NCBI RefSeq assembly: GCF_900102535.1
Contig: NZ_FNBP01000003.1
Span: 256,754-320,753, forward strand
DNA: 64,000 bases
Source of the DNA: Sulfitobacter delicatus
GTDB lineage: Bacteria; Pseudomonadota; Alphaproteobacteria; Rhodobacterales; Rhodobacteraceae
Direction: 5' to 3'
Shown one piece after another: positions 45,040 through 53,575 of the stretch. Each line of letters opens with the position of its first letter. Position 1 is the first letter of the stretch. The position numbers were made by a program, and so were the translations under genes. The notes under the pieces were generated by a model. That model was not told where the DNA came from and made no database searches. It saw only the letters and a list, made by a program, of their open reading frames with translations.

Positions 45040-46023
45040 ATGACCCGCGAAACGATCCTCAACACCTTCCTCTTTCTGCTGCTGCCCGCCACGGCACTGG
45101 CCGCCTTTGCGCTGGATGAACCCTTTATCATCACGCTGGCGACCAAGGCCGCGATCCTTGCGCTGGCGGGCGTGGGGCTGAACATCGCCCTCGGCCTCGG
45201 CGGGCTGGTCAGCTTTGGCCATGCGGCCTTTTTCGGCCTCGGCGGCTATGCCATGGGCATCCTCGCCGCCCATGCGCAAAGCTACACGCCGCTGATGGAA
45301 AGCCCCTTCCTGATCGAAGGCACCAAGTCGATGCCGGTGATCTGGCTGGTGGCGCTTGTGGTCTCGGCCCTCGCGGCGCTGCTGATCGGCGCGCTGTCGC
45401 TGCGCACCTCGGGCGTCTATTTCATCATGGTCACGCTCGCCTTCGGCCAGATGCTCTTTTACTTCGCGATCTCCTGGCCCGCCTATGGCGGCGAGGATGG
45501 ACTGTCGATCTATGTGCGCAACGGCTTTCCGGGGTTGAATACGCTCGACCCGCTGACCTTCTTTGGCATCGCTTTTGTCATTCTCGCGGCGGTCCTGTTC
45601 TTTGCGGGCCGTCTCGCCCGCGCGCCCTTCGGGCTGGCGCTTTCGGCGGCGCGGCAGAATGCAGAGCGGGTTGAAAGCGTCGGCCTTGCACCCTTCCGCT
45701 TGCGGCTGGTGGCCTTTGTCATTTCGGGCGCTGTGACCGGGCTGGCAGGCGCGCTTTTTGCCGACCTGAACCGCTTTGTCAGCCCGACGATGTTCAGCTG
45801 GCAGACCTCTGGGGAGATAATGGTCTTCGTGATCCTCGGCGGGGTGGGGCGGCTCTTTGGCCCGGTGGCCGGGGCTGCGCTGTTTATCTTGCTGGAGCAC
45901 GTCTTGGGCGGGCTGTCGGAGTTCTGGCACATCTATCTGGGGCTGCTGCTCTTGCTAGTTGTGCTCTTTGCCCGCGGCGGCATGATCGGCCTGATCGCGG
46001 GACGGGAGGTGGCTCATGACTGA
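45040..46023 (+). CDS. Branched-chain-type ABC transporter permease (LivM family)
   Basis: A 327-residue permease with about ten membrane helices, GVGLNIALGLGGLVSFGHAAFFGLGGY near residue 45 and the ABC-interacting loop LSAARQNAERVESVGLAPFRLRLVAF (about 200-225). Its stop overlaps the start of the LivG ATPase gene by eight bases. Confidence 0.9.
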   Translation: MTRETILNTFLFLLLPATALAAFALDEPFIITLATKAAILALAGVGLNIALGLGGLVSFGHAAFFGLGGYAMGILAAHAQSYTPLMESPFLIEGTKSMPVIWLVALVVSALAALLIGALSLRTSGVYFIMVTLAFGQMLFYFAISWPAYGGEDGLSIYVRNGFPGLNTLDPLTFFGIAFVILAAVLFFAGRLARAPFGLALSAARQNAERVESVGLAPFRLRLVAFVISGAVTGLAGALFADLNRFVSPTMFSWQTSGEIMVFVILGGVGRLFGPVAGAALFILLEHVLGGLSEFWHIYLGLLLLLVVLFARGGMIGLIAGREVAHD

Positions 46024-46771
46024 AGCGCTTTTGGATGTGCGCAATCTGCACAAAAGCTTCGGCGCGTTGAAGGCGACCGATGACGTGTCGATCACGCTGC
46101 GCAAGGGCGAGATCCACGCTCTGATCGGGCCCAATGGCGCAGGCAAATCGACGCTGATCAAACAGATCGCGGGCGGGCTGCGCTCGGACAGTGGCACGGT
46201 GCATTTTGCCGGGCAGGACGTGACGCCGCTCAGCACCGTACAGCGGGCGCGGGCGGGGCTGGGGCGGACGTTCCAGATTTCCTCGCTGGCGATGGAATAT
46301 ACCGTGCTGCAAAACGCGGTGCTGGGCGCGCTTGGGCAGTCGGGGCGGGTGATGCGGTTTTTCGCCCCGGTGATGCGGCAAGCGGAACTGCGGGACGAGG
46401 CGATGCGGGCGTTGGAACTTGTCGGTTTGGCGGAGCACGCCAGCAAGCGCACCGCCGATCTGTCGCATGGCCAACGTCGCCAGTTGGAGGTCGCCGTTGT
46501 GCTGACGCTCCGGCCAAAGGTGTTCTTGATGGATGAGCCAATGGCGGGGCTCGGCGCCAGTGGCTCCAAGGAAATGACCGGCTTTCTCGACACGCTGCGG
46601 GCCGAGGCGCCGATCCTGCTGGTGGAGCATGACATGGATGCGGTCTTTGCCCTTGCCGATCGGATTTCGGTGCTGGTCTACGGCCAGATCATCGCCAGCG
46701 GCACGGCGGCGGAGATCAAGGCCGACCCACAGGTCCGCGTGGCCTATCTGGGCGAGGAGGACGCGGCATGA
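46016..46771 (+). CDS. Branched-chain-type ABC transporter ATP-binding protein (LivG family)
   Basis: A 251-residue ATPase: Walker A GPNGAGKST (about 41-49), signature LSHGQRRQLE, Walker B VFLMDEPMAGLG, switch region LLVEHDMDAVFALADRI. The LivG-specific LGRTFQISSLAMEYTVLQN is present. It overlaps the LivF gene by four bases. Confidence 0.92.
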   Translation: MTEALLDVRNLHKSFGALKATDDVSITLRKGEIHALIGPNGAGKSTLIKQIAGGLRSDSGTVHFAGQDVTPLSTVQRARAGLGRTFQISSLAMEYTVLQNAVLGALGQSGRVMRFFAPVMRQAELRDEAMRALELVGLAEHASKRTADLSHGQRRQLEVAVVLTLRPKVFLMDEPMAGLGASGSKEMTGFLDTLRAEAPILLVEHDMDAVFALADRISVLVYGQIIASGTAAEIKADPQVRVAYLGEEDAA

Positions 46772-47457
46772 GCTTGCTGGAACTGAAAGGCATCACCGCC
46801 TCTTACGGGCCGACGCAGGCGCTTTTTGGCGTCGATCTGGCGCTCGAGCAAGGCGAGGTCTGCGCGTTGATGGGGCGCAACGGGATGGGCAAATCCTCGA
46901 CCATCAAGGTGATTTGCCGGATGCTGAAACATGATGGCGGCAGTCTGCATTTCGACGGGCGCGACATCGCGGCGCTGCCCTCGTTCCGCGCGGCCCAAGC
47001 GGGGCTTGGACTGGTGCCCGAAGGCCGGCGTTGTTTCGCGCCGCTGACGGTGCATGAAAACCTCATCGCCGCCGCGCGTCCCGGTGACTGGGACGAGGCG
47101 CGCGTGGTCGATCTGTTCCCCCGTCTAGGCGAACGCCGCGATCAGGCCGCAGGCTCGCTCTCAGGGGGTGAGCAACAAATGCTGGCGATTGGCCGGGCGC
47201 TGATGACCAACCCGAAACTCTTGCTTCTGGACGAGGCGACCGAAGGCTTGGCCCCGGTCGTCCGGCAAGAAATCTGGGCCGCTGTGGCCCAGCTCAAACG
47301 TGACAGCGGGCTGGCGCTGCTGGTGGTGGACAAATCCCTCGCCGAGCTGCGCCGCATCGCGGATCACGCCGTCATTCTCGAACGCGGCCGCTCGGTCTGG
47401 TCCGGGCCGATGCCCGCGCTCAATGCGCCGGTTGCCGATAAATTTCTGGGTGTCTAA
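46768..47457 (+). CDS. Branched-chain-type ABC transporter ATP-binding protein (LivF family)
   Basis: A 229-residue ATPase with Walker A GRNGMGKSS, LVPEGRRCFAPLTVHENL (LivF signature), LSGGEQQMLAIGRALMTNPKLLLLDEATEGLAP and switch-region VDKSLAELRRIADHAVIL; the usual switch histidine is replaced by lysine here (VVDKSL). It is the fifth component of the importer. It is followed 24 bases later by the RidA-like gene. Confidence 0.92.
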   Translation: MSLLELKGITASYGPTQALFGVDLALEQGEVCALMGRNGMGKSSTIKVICRMLKHDGGSLHFDGRDIAALPSFRAAQAGLGLVPEGRRCFAPLTVHENLIAAARPGDWDEARVVDLFPRLGERRDQAAGSLSGGEQQMLAIGRALMTNPKLLLLDEATEGLAPVVRQEIWAAVAQLKRDSGLALLVVDKSLAELRRIADHAVILERGRSVWSGPMPALNAPVADKFLGV

Positions 47458-47481
47458 CCCGATTGTTAAAAGGAAGATCAC

Positions 47482-47880
47482 ATGTCTCATCAAGTCATCC
47501 AGCCCGAAGGTTGGGCCCCCGCGAAAGGCTATGCCAACGGTATGCTCAGCGCCGATGGCCATCTCTTTGTCGGCGGCCAGATCGGCTGGACCGCCGAACA
47601 GAAGTTCGAATGTCATGACTTCATCGGACAGATGAAACAGGCGTTGCAGAACATCCGCGAGGTCGTCGAAGCCGCGGGTGGCACGCCCGAAGATATCACC
47701 CGTCTGACGTGGTATGTCACGGATAAGAAAGAATATCTTGCCGCGCAAAAGGACGTGGGCCGGGCCTACCGCGAGGTGATGGGCAAGCATTTCCCGGCGA
47801 TGGCCATGGTTGTGGTCGCCGGGTTGGTCGAAGATGAAGCCAAGCTTGAGATCGAAGCCGATGCGGTGATCACGCGCTAA
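47482..47880 (+). CDS. RidA/YjgF family enamine/imine deaminase-like protein
   Basis: A 132-residue RidA-fold protein with YANGMLSADGHLFVGGQIGWT near the N-terminus and AMAMVVVAGLVEDEAKLEIEADAVI at the C-terminus. The canonical catalytic arginine region reads HFPAMAMVVV, so the arginine is not evident and deaminase activity is uncertain. Aminobenzoyl-CoA dearomatisation creates enamine/imine intermediates, which gives a plausible role. It is probably the last gene of the long rightward set. Confidence 0.85.
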   Translation: MSHQVIQPEGWAPAKGYANGMLSADGHLFVGGQIGWTAEQKFECHDFIGQMKQALQNIREVVEAAGGTPEDITRLTWYVTDKKEYLAAQKDVGRAYREVMGKHFPAMAMVVVAGLVEDEAKLEIEADAVITR

Positions 47881-47886
47881 CGCGGG

Positions 47887-48477
47887 TCACACAGCAAAAA
47901 AGACGGTCTCGTTCGGCCCCTGTAGGTGAATGTCCAAGCGATAATCACCCGCAGATTGGGGCCGGGCGAGCAGGGTAGCGGCGCGGTTGTCTGCGATCTC
48001 GGCCAGAACCGGGTCTTGGGCATTGGCGACATCTTCATCTGCGAAATAGACGCGGGTGTGCAGCCCGATATTGATCCCCCGCGCCACGATCCAAAGCGTG
48101 ATATGCGGCGCTTGTTGTCCCCCTTGGGGCCATGCAACGGGGCCGGGTTTCACTGTTTTAAAGCGGAACTCACCTGTCTCGGCATCACAGGGGCAGCGGC
48201 CAAATCCGCTGAAATGCGGGTCGGCGCCCGGCTGCCCCGCGTGGCGGCCTGCTGCATCTGCCTGCCAGGCCTCGACCAAGGCATCGTGGATCAGATCACC
48301 GGCACCGTCAAAGATGCGCCCCGACAGGGTGATGCGCGCCCCTTGGGCCTTGTCGGTGGCCATATCAGCGCCAAGGTCATTCTCATAAAGCCCTGTTAAA
48401 CCCGCGAAATTCGGTGTGCAGCCGATATGGACGTAAGGCCCTGCGGTCTGGCTGGCGGTTTCGGGATGCTTTGACAT
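47887..48477 (-). CDS. pcaG: Protocatechuate 3,4-dioxygenase, alpha subunit
   Basis: A 196-residue intradiol dioxygenase subunit: QTAGPYVHIGCTPN (about 10-23), ARITLSGRIFDGAGDLIHDALVEAWQADAAGRH, and PHITLWIVARGINIGLHTRVYF. The alpha subunit shares the fold but lacks the iron ligands, as expected. Its ATG overlaps the pcaH stop by one base. Together they open protocatechuate to 3-carboxy-cis,cis-muconate. Confidence 0.93.
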   Translation of the reverse strand: MSKHPETASQTAGPYVHIGCTPNFAGLTGLYENDLGADMATDKAQGARITLSGRIFDGAGDLIHDALVEAWQADAAGRHAGQPGADPHFSGFGRCPCDAETGEFRFKTVKPGPVAWPQGGQQAPHITLWIVARGINIGLHTRVYFADEDVANAQDPVLAEIADNRAATLLARPQSAGDYRLDIHLQGPNETVFFAV

Positions 48478-49247
48478 CACAGCCCCTCCATACGGTTTTC
48501 AAAGAGTGTCTGTTCGCGCCCACGCAGGGTGATATCAAAGCGGTAGGCCAGCGCGTCCATCGGGGCAGTGTTGTCCATGTCCAGCGGTGCGATCAGCCGC
48601 TCGACGGCCCGTTTGTCGTCAATCGCCCCGACAATCGGACAGCGCCAAATCAGCGGATCGCCCTCAAAATACATCTGGGTAATCAGCCGCTGCGCAAAGC
48701 CCGCGCCGAAGACCGAGAAATGGATATGCGCAGGCCGCCAGTCGTTCGGGCCGTTGGGCCAAGGGTAGGCGCCGGGCATCACGGTGCGAAAGCTGTAGCG
48801 CCCCTCGGTATCGGTCATCACCCGGCCACAGCCGCCGAAATTGGGGTCGAGCGGGGCGATATAGCCTTCCTTGGCGTGACGGTAGCGGCCGCCCGCGTTG
48901 GCCTGCCAGACCTCCAGCAGCGCGCCTGCGACGGGGCGGCCAAACTGGTCTTGCACCCGGCCATGCACAATGATGCGCGGGCCGATCGCGGATTGGCCGT
49001 CTGGGCCGAAGTTGTGCAGCAGATCATTGTCCAGCGGGCCAAGCAGGTCACCGGTGAAAACCGGGCCGCTTTCCTCGCTTGGGGTTGAGGGAAAAGTAAT
49101 CGGTTCGGCCTGTGGGCTGCGCAGGCGGGAACTGCGATAGGGCGGATGCAGGGCCGCGGGATGGCTTGCAGCGTTGCGCGGCAGATAGGGCCCCGCGTTT
49201 TGATCGTCATCTTGCATCTGTGCGTCCTTGCTCTGGTCCCGGATCAT
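48477..49247 (-). CDS. pcaH: Protocatechuate 3,4-dioxygenase, beta subunit
   Basis: A 256-residue catalytic subunit with the iron ligands in place: Tyr in GGRYRH, Tyr in GAYPWPNG and two histidines in RPAHIHFSVFG. The start at 49247 is supported by GGAGG seven bases upstream. It lies only 21 bases after znuB on the same strand. Other pca genes (pcaC, B, D, Q) are not in the window. Confidence 0.94.
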   Translation of the reverse strand: MIRDQSKDAQMQDDDQNAGPYLPRNAASHPAALHPPYRSSRLRSPQAEPITFPSTPSEESGPVFTGDLLGPLDNDLLHNFGPDGQSAIGPRIIVHGRVQDQFGRPVAGALLEVWQANAGGRYRHAKEGYIAPLDPNFGGCGRVMTDTEGRYSFRTVMPGAYPWPNGPNDWRPAHIHFSVFGAGFAQRLITQMYFEGDPLIWRCPIVGAIDDKRAVERLIAPLDMDNTAPMDALAYRFDITLRGREQTLFENRMEGL

Positions 49248-49268
49248 GCGTCAGCCTCCGCGCCGGGA

Positions 49269-50075
49269 TCAACCCCTGCGGCGCAGGGCCGGAAGGGCCG
49301 ATGCAAAGGCCGAGGACACCGCAAAGAGGGCCGCCGCGATGCTCACGATGCTCGGCCCCGTGGGCGTGTCAAATTCCAGCGAGGCCATAAGCCCCCCAAG
49401 TGCTGCCACAGCGCCCAGACCCATGGCCCAGATCGCCATGGTTTCTGGCGTCCGGGCAAAGGGACGGGCGGTGGCGGCTGGGATGATCAGCATGGCGGCA
49501 ATCAGCAGCGCGCCCACGACCTTGATCGCCACGGCCACCATGATCGCCAGCGCCAGCGTGAGGATCAATTGCTCGCGTTTGGGGTTGCCGCCCGAGGCTT
49601 GGGCAAGGTCCGGGTTCAGTGTCGCTGCCAGCAGCGCCGACCAGCGCCATGCCAGCAGCAGCGCCACGGCGACGGCACCGCCCCATATTACCGCAAGGTC
49701 AAAGCGGGTGACGGCAAGGATCTCGCCAAAGAGATAGGACGACAGGTCGACCCGTTGGCCGGGCAGGAGCGAGACCGCGACAAGCCCAAGCGCCAAGGCC
49801 GAATGCGCCATGACGCCCAAAAGCGCATCGGCGCTGACATTGCGGCCCGAGAGCGTGCTAATGACCAGCGCCATTACCAAGGCCACCAAGAGCACGCCCG
49901 CAGTGATCGGCAGGTCCGTCGCCAGCGCCAGTGCGACGCCCAGAAGGGCCGCGTGGCTGGTGGCGTCACCAAAATAGGCCATACGGCGCCAGATCACGAA
50001 ACAGCCCAAGGGTGCTGCGGCCAATGCGACGCCAAGCCCGGCAAGGGCGGCGCGCACAATAAAATCGTCAAGCAT
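49269..50075 (-). CDS. znuB: Zinc ABC transporter permease ZnuB
   Basis: A 268-residue permease with about eight membrane helices, family segments MAYFGDATSHAALLGVALAL and VKVVGALLIAAMLIIPAATA. The start at 50075 (MLDDFIVRAALAG) overlaps znuC by eight bases; longer extensions lie inside znuC in another frame. It works with ZnuC and ZnuA in high-affinity zinc import. Confidence 0.92.
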   Translation of the reverse strand: MLDDFIVRAALAGLGVALAAAPLGCFVIWRRMAYFGDATSHAALLGVALALATDLPITAGVLLVALVMALVISTLSGRNVSADALLGVMAHSALALGLVAVSLLPGQRVDLSSYLFGEILAVTRFDLAVIWGGAVAVALLLAWRWSALLAATLNPDLAQASGGNPKREQLILTLALAIMVAVAIKVVGALLIAAMLIIPAATARPFARTPETMAIWAMGLGAVAALGGLMASLEFDTPTGPSIVSIAAALFAVSSAFASALPALRRRG

Positions 50076-50835
50076 TCTCGGTCTCGCGCGTAGTGGTTTT
50101 GTCGTGATCTCCATCGCAGGCATCGCCGTGATGGTGGTGGTCGTGATCGTGCCGGTAAAGCGCCAGTGCGCCCTGCGTGCCGGTCCCGAACAGCGCGCGA
50201 TATTCCGGCGCATCAGCCACGGTTTCCGGCGTGCCCTCGCAACAGACGTGACCGTTAAGACAGAGCACCCGGTCGCTAGCGGCCATGACCACATGCAGAT
50301 CATGGCTGACCATCAATACGGCGCAGCCCAAGTCTTGGCGCACCTCTTCGATCTGGCGATAAAAGGCTGCAGAGCCGGGCTGGTCGAGACCTTGGGTCGC
50401 CTCGTCGAGGATCAGCAGATCGGGTCTTTCGAGCAAGGCACGGGCGAGCAGCACGCGCTGGAACTGGCCGCCGGAGAGGTCGACCATCTGGCGCTCGGCC
50501 AGATCCGGTACTCCGGCAGTGGCGAGCGCCGCGCGGATCGCGTCGGGCGTCTGGCGGCGCGGCAGGTTGACGAAACGGCGCACGGTCAGGGGCAGCGTGC
50601 CGTCGATCTGCAGTTTTTGCGGTACATAGCCGATGCGCAGACCGGGTTTGCGCGTAACTTTGCCCGCCGCTGGTTTCAGCGCGCCGATCAATGCGCGCAG
50701 CAGGCTGGATTTGCCGGAGCCATTCGGTCCGACGATCGTCACGATCTCGCCCGGATCAATTCTGAAATTCACGTCACGCAGAGCGACCTGCCCGTCGTGC
50801 CGCAGTGTCAGGCCGCGGGTCTCAATCAGGCTCAT
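50068..50835 (-). CDS. znuC: Zinc ABC transporter ATP-binding protein ZnuC
   Basis: A 255-residue ATPase: Walker A GPNGSGKSS (about 37-45), RIGYVPQKLQID, LSGGQFQRVLLARALLERPDLLILDEATQGLD and VSHDLHVVMA. The C-terminal tail is histidine/aspartate rich (RHDHDHHHHGDACDGDHD), a likely zinc-sensing or buffering extension that mirrors the ZnuA loop. It overlaps zur by four bases. Confidence 0.94.
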   Translation of the reverse strand: MSLIETRGLTLRHDGQVALRDVNFRIDPGEIVTIVGPNGSGKSSLLRALIGALKPAAGKVTRKPGLRIGYVPQKLQIDGTLPLTVRRFVNLPRRQTPDAIRAALATAGVPDLAERQMVDLSGGQFQRVLLARALLERPDLLILDEATQGLDQPGSAAFYRQIEEVRQDLGCAVLMVSHDLHVVMAASDRVLCLNGHVCCEGTPETVADAPEYRALFGTGTQGALALYRHDHDHHHHGDACDGDHDKTTTRETENA

Positions 50836-51311
50836 GCATCGCTCTCCTGACAGGCGGGGCAGAGGCCTTCGGCCTCGACCACGCTGCGCTCGATCCGGAA
50901 ACCGGCGGCGCGGGCGGCTTCGCCAAGGCGGCTTTGCGCGGGTTTGGTTTCGGCCTCAGCCACCGAGCGGCAGCCGCGGCAGATGAGGAAGGCCGGGGCG
51001 TGGTCTTCGCCCGGTTGTACGCAGCCGACATAGGCGTTCAGCGCTTCGATCTTATGGGCAAGGCCCGCTTTCACCAGAAAATCCAGCGCGCGGTAGGCGA
51101 CAGGGGGTTGGGTGCCAAGACCCTCTTCTGAGAGGCGGGCGAGCAGGTCATAGGCACCAAGCGCGCGATGCTCGGCCAGCAAAATCTCCAGCGTGCGGCG
51201 GCGTACCGGGGTCAGACGCAACCCGCGCGCGGCGCATTGCGCTTCGGCAGCCTGCATGGTGCTGCGCATACAGGCGGCGTGGTCGTGGTCGCTAAACTCG
51301 ATGGCGCTCAT
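50832..51311 (-). CDS. zur: Zinc uptake regulator Zur (Fur family)
   Basis: A 159-residue Fur-family repressor: winged helix with LRLTPVRRRTLEILLAEHRALGAYDLL, a regulatory-metal region with the histidine in EDHAPAF, and the two structural CxxC motifs LICRGCRS and GLCPACQ. The start at 51311 is preceded by GAGG; a 4-residue TTG extension is unlikely. It is first in the zur-znuC-znuB operon, divergent from znuA. Confidence 0.92.
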   Translation of the reverse strand: MSAIEFSDHDHAACMRSTMQAAEAQCAARGLRLTPVRRRTLEILLAEHRALGAYDLLARLSEEGLGTQPPVAYRALDFLVKAGLAHKIEALNAYVGCVQPGEDHAPAFLICRGCRSVAEAETKPAQSRLGEAARAAGFRIERSVVEAEGLCPACQESDA

Positions 51312-51336
51312 GGGGGACCTCAATTCGTTTCGGTAT

Positions 51337-51352
51337 TGATATATTATAACAG
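51337..51352. promoter_or_regulatory. Candidate Zur box 1
   Basis: TGATATATTATAACAG between zur and znuA, sharing ATTATAACA with the second site 30 bases away. It is placed to control the zur-znuCB direction. Confidence 0.55.
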
Positions 51353-51366
51353 GGGTGTTAGCAAGG

Positions 51367-51382
51367 TGATATTATAACATTA
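51367..51382. promoter_or_regulatory. Candidate Zur box 2
   Basis: Quasi-palindrome TGATATTATAACATTA (12 of 16 positions symmetric), typical of alphaproteobacterial Zur sites, ending 12 bases before znuA. Confidence 0.65.
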
Positions 51383-51394
51383 TGAAGGCCCGCC

Positions 51395-52507
51395 ATGTAT
51401 CGTTTCTCCCTCTCTGCCGCCGCTCTTTCCGCTGTCGCCGCTCCGCTTTGGGCGGATGTGCCTGCCGTCGCCACCGACATCGCCCCGGTGCATGCTTTGG
51501 TGTCGCAGGTAATGGAAGGCGTGGGTGAGCCCGCGCTTATCGTGCCGCCACGCGCGTCGCCCCACGGCTATGCCATGCGCCCCTCCGAAGCGCGGGCGTT
51601 GAGCGGTGCGGATCTGGTGGTTTGGGTCGGCCCGGCGCTGACGCCTTGGCTGGCCGAGCCCTTGGAGACGTTGGCCGGGGAGGCAAGCCATCTGGCGTTG
51701 ATGGCGCAGGCCGGAACGCGGGTTTTGGAATTCCGTGAAGGCGCAACATTCGAGCCGCATGATCATGGGGATGAAGAAGAACACGGCGCGGAAGGGCACG
51801 ATGGCCATGATCACGACGCGCACGACCATGATGCGCACGACCATGATGCGCATGATCATGAGGGCCATGACGATCATGCAGAGGACGATGATCATGAAGA
51901 CCATGCCGACCACGACGATGATGCTCACGAAGACGAAGCACATGAAGAAGACGCCCATGAAGAGGCGGACGGCCATGCCCACGCCCATGGCGGCGACGAT
52001 CCCCATGTCTGGCTCGACCCGCGCAACGGGCAGCTTTGGCTGGGCCAGATCGCTGTCGCCCTGGCCGAGCTAGACCCCGAAAATGCCGCAAAGTACCGCG
52101 AAAATGCTGCAGCGGCGCAGGCGGAATTGGCCGATCTGGAAGCTGAGATCGCTGAGAAACTTGCCCCGGTCCAAGGCCGCCCCTTCATCGTTTTCCATGA
52201 CGCCTACCACTATTTCGAGGCGCGTTTTGACATCGAAGCCATCGGGGCCATCAGCGAAAACGACGCCCGTGCACCGGGTGCGGCGCGTGTGGCGGAGCTC
52301 CGGGCGTCGGTGCAGGAAAGCGGTGCCAAATGCGTCTTTGCCGAGCCGCAGTTCAACCCCGGTCTGATCGCCGCGGTGAGCGAGGGGCAGGGGGTCAAGA
52401 CCGGCACGCTGGACCCGATTGGCGCGGAACTGGCGCCGGGGGCCACGCTCTATGCCGAGCTGCTGCGCGGGATGGCCGACAGCATGGCGGAATGCCTGTC
52501 GGACTAA
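51395..52507 (+). CDS. znuA: Zinc ABC transporter substrate-binding protein ZnuA
   Basis: A 370-residue periplasmic protein (signal peptide 1-20) of the cluster A-I metal-binding family. Metal-site histidines are seen in PRASPHGYAMRPS, DPHVWLDPRN and VFHDAYHYFE. Between about 122 and 207 lies an exceptionally long His/Asp/Glu loop containing tandem HDHDA units, which presumably captures zinc and passes it to the site. Its length and repeat structure exceed the usual ZnuA loop. It is divergent from zur, with Zur-like boxes in the gap. Confidence 0.93.
   Translation: MYRFSLSAAALSAVAAPLWADVPAVATDIAPVHALVSQVMEGVGEPALIVPPRASPHGYAMRPSEARALSGADLVVWVGPALTPWLAEPLETLAGEASHLALMAQAGTRVLEFREGATFEPHDHGDEEEHGAEGHDGHDHDAHDHDAHDHDAHDHEGHDDHAEDDDHEDHADHDDDAHEDEAHEEDAHEEADGHAHAHGGDDPHVWLDPRNGQLWLGQIAVALAELDPENAAKYRENAAAAQAELADLEAEIAEKLAPVQGRPFIVFHDAYHYFEARFDIEAIGAISENDARAPGAARVAELRASVQESGAKCVFAEPQFNPGLIAAVSEGQGVKTGTLDPIGAELAPGATLYAELLRGMADSMAECLSD
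51808..51866 (+). repeat. Short tandem repeat inside znuA
   Basis: Imperfect 15-base units encoding HDHDA recur about four times in the metal loop. Variation between units is mostly at third positions. Expansion or contraction here would change loop length without breaking the frame. Confidence 0.7.
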
Positions 52508-52516
52508 GCGCCGACG

Positions 52517-53575
52517 CTAGACGGGGTTGCTGCGAAACCCGACAATCAGCTGGCGCAGTCCAAAGGCGGCGCCAGCAACGATTGAGGCCAGCGTGACCGG
52601 CCCGCTAAAGGCCAGCACTGAAATCGCGGAAATGCCTTGGCCGATGGTGCAGCCCATTGCGATCACCGCGCCGGTCCCCATCAGCCCCGCGCCAAAAATC
52701 TGGCGGCGCAACTCGCGCGGGTCTTCGCAGGCTTCCCAGCGGAAATGCCCTTGCCAGAGCGATCCGACAAAAGCGCCGACCCAGACACCCGCAACCGAGC
52801 CAATGCCAAAGCTCAGCGGGCGCACCGATCCCTGCATTGCATAGAGCAGCGATTCCCCAACCGGCGCGGCGTAGCTGTGCGACATCAGCGTCTGCGTGCC
52901 AAAGCCGTTGCGCGCAAGCCATGCGGTGCCAGCCCAGCCCGAAACCACGGCAAGCCCGGCGACGCTGCCCCAAAGTACCGCCCGCAGGTCGCGCCGAAAA
53001 TCTCGTACGGCTAACATTAGCGCAATGAGGATCACCCCCAGCCCCATCCCGATCAGCGGGACCGAGCCGCCTGTCAGAGCGGCGAGCACATGGGCGATGC
53101 CGTCAGGCGGACCGTTGTTCAGGCTGCGCGGAAACAGCAACAGCCGCGCCGGGGCCAGCGGGCCGCTCAGCACCGCATAGGCGGTGAGCCCCATGACCAG
53201 CACGATGACAAAGGCCCGCAAGTCGCCGCCGCCAAGACGCGCCAGCGCGCCAAATCCGCAGGTGCCTGCCAATGCCATGCCATAGCCAAAGAGCAGCCCG
53301 CCCCCGATGGCCGGGGCCCAGGCAAAGCTGACACCAAGGTAGAAAGCGCGGTCGATGTTGATGAAGCCCAGAGCCGCCAAGGCAAAGCTGCCCAAGATCG
53401 CCACCCCAATGGCCAGCCCCCACATCCGCATGCGGTGGCCTGAGCCGCCGTAGAGCATATCTTCGATCGCGCCCAAGGTGCAAAACCGCCCCAGACGGGC
53501 AGCAAGGCCAAGCAACATGCCCCCAAATCCGCCCAGCAGAGCGGCGGTGAGCGGTTGGCCAAAAAGCTCAATCAT
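52517..53575 (-). CDS. soxT: YeeE/YedE-family thiosulfate transporter-like protein (SoxT)
   Basis: A 352-residue membrane protein with about nine to ten helices and duplicated YeeE/YedE halves. Conserved cysteines sit in LGRFCTLGAIEDMLYGG, MALAGTCGFGAL and AMGCTIGQGISAIS, the positions that bind thiosulfate in characterised YeeE. It is in an operon with soxR and soxS (its start overlaps the soxR stop by eight bases). Import of a sulfur compound for regulation or oxidation is inferred. Confidence 0.88.
   Translation of the reverse strand: MIELFGQPLTAALLGGFGGMLLGLAARLGRFCTLGAIEDMLYGGSGHRMRMWGLAIGVAILGSFALAALGFINIDRAFYLGVSFAWAPAIGGGLLFGYGMALAGTCGFGALARLGGGDLRAFVIVLVMGLTAYAVLSGPLAPARLLLFPRSLNNGPPDGIAHVLAALTGGSVPLIGMGLGVILIALMLAVRDFRRDLRAVLWGSVAGLAVVSGWAGTAWLARNGFGTQTLMSHSYAAPVGESLLYAMQGSVRPLSFGIGSVAGVWVGAFVGSLWQGHFRWEACEDPRELRRQIFGAGLMGTGAVIAMGCTIGQGISAISVLAFSGPVTLASIVAGAAFGLRQLIVGFRSNPV

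Noticed and set aside
47482-47880. RidA as a ribonuclease
   Set aside because: The old 'endoribonuclease L-PSP' label has no support from residues here; the fold and context suggest imine/enamine chemistry, itself uncertain because the catalytic arginine is not evident.
51808-51866. Tandem repeat considered as a CRISPR or mobile repeat
   Set aside because: It is in frame inside znuA, has no spacers of regular size and encodes the metal-binding loop.
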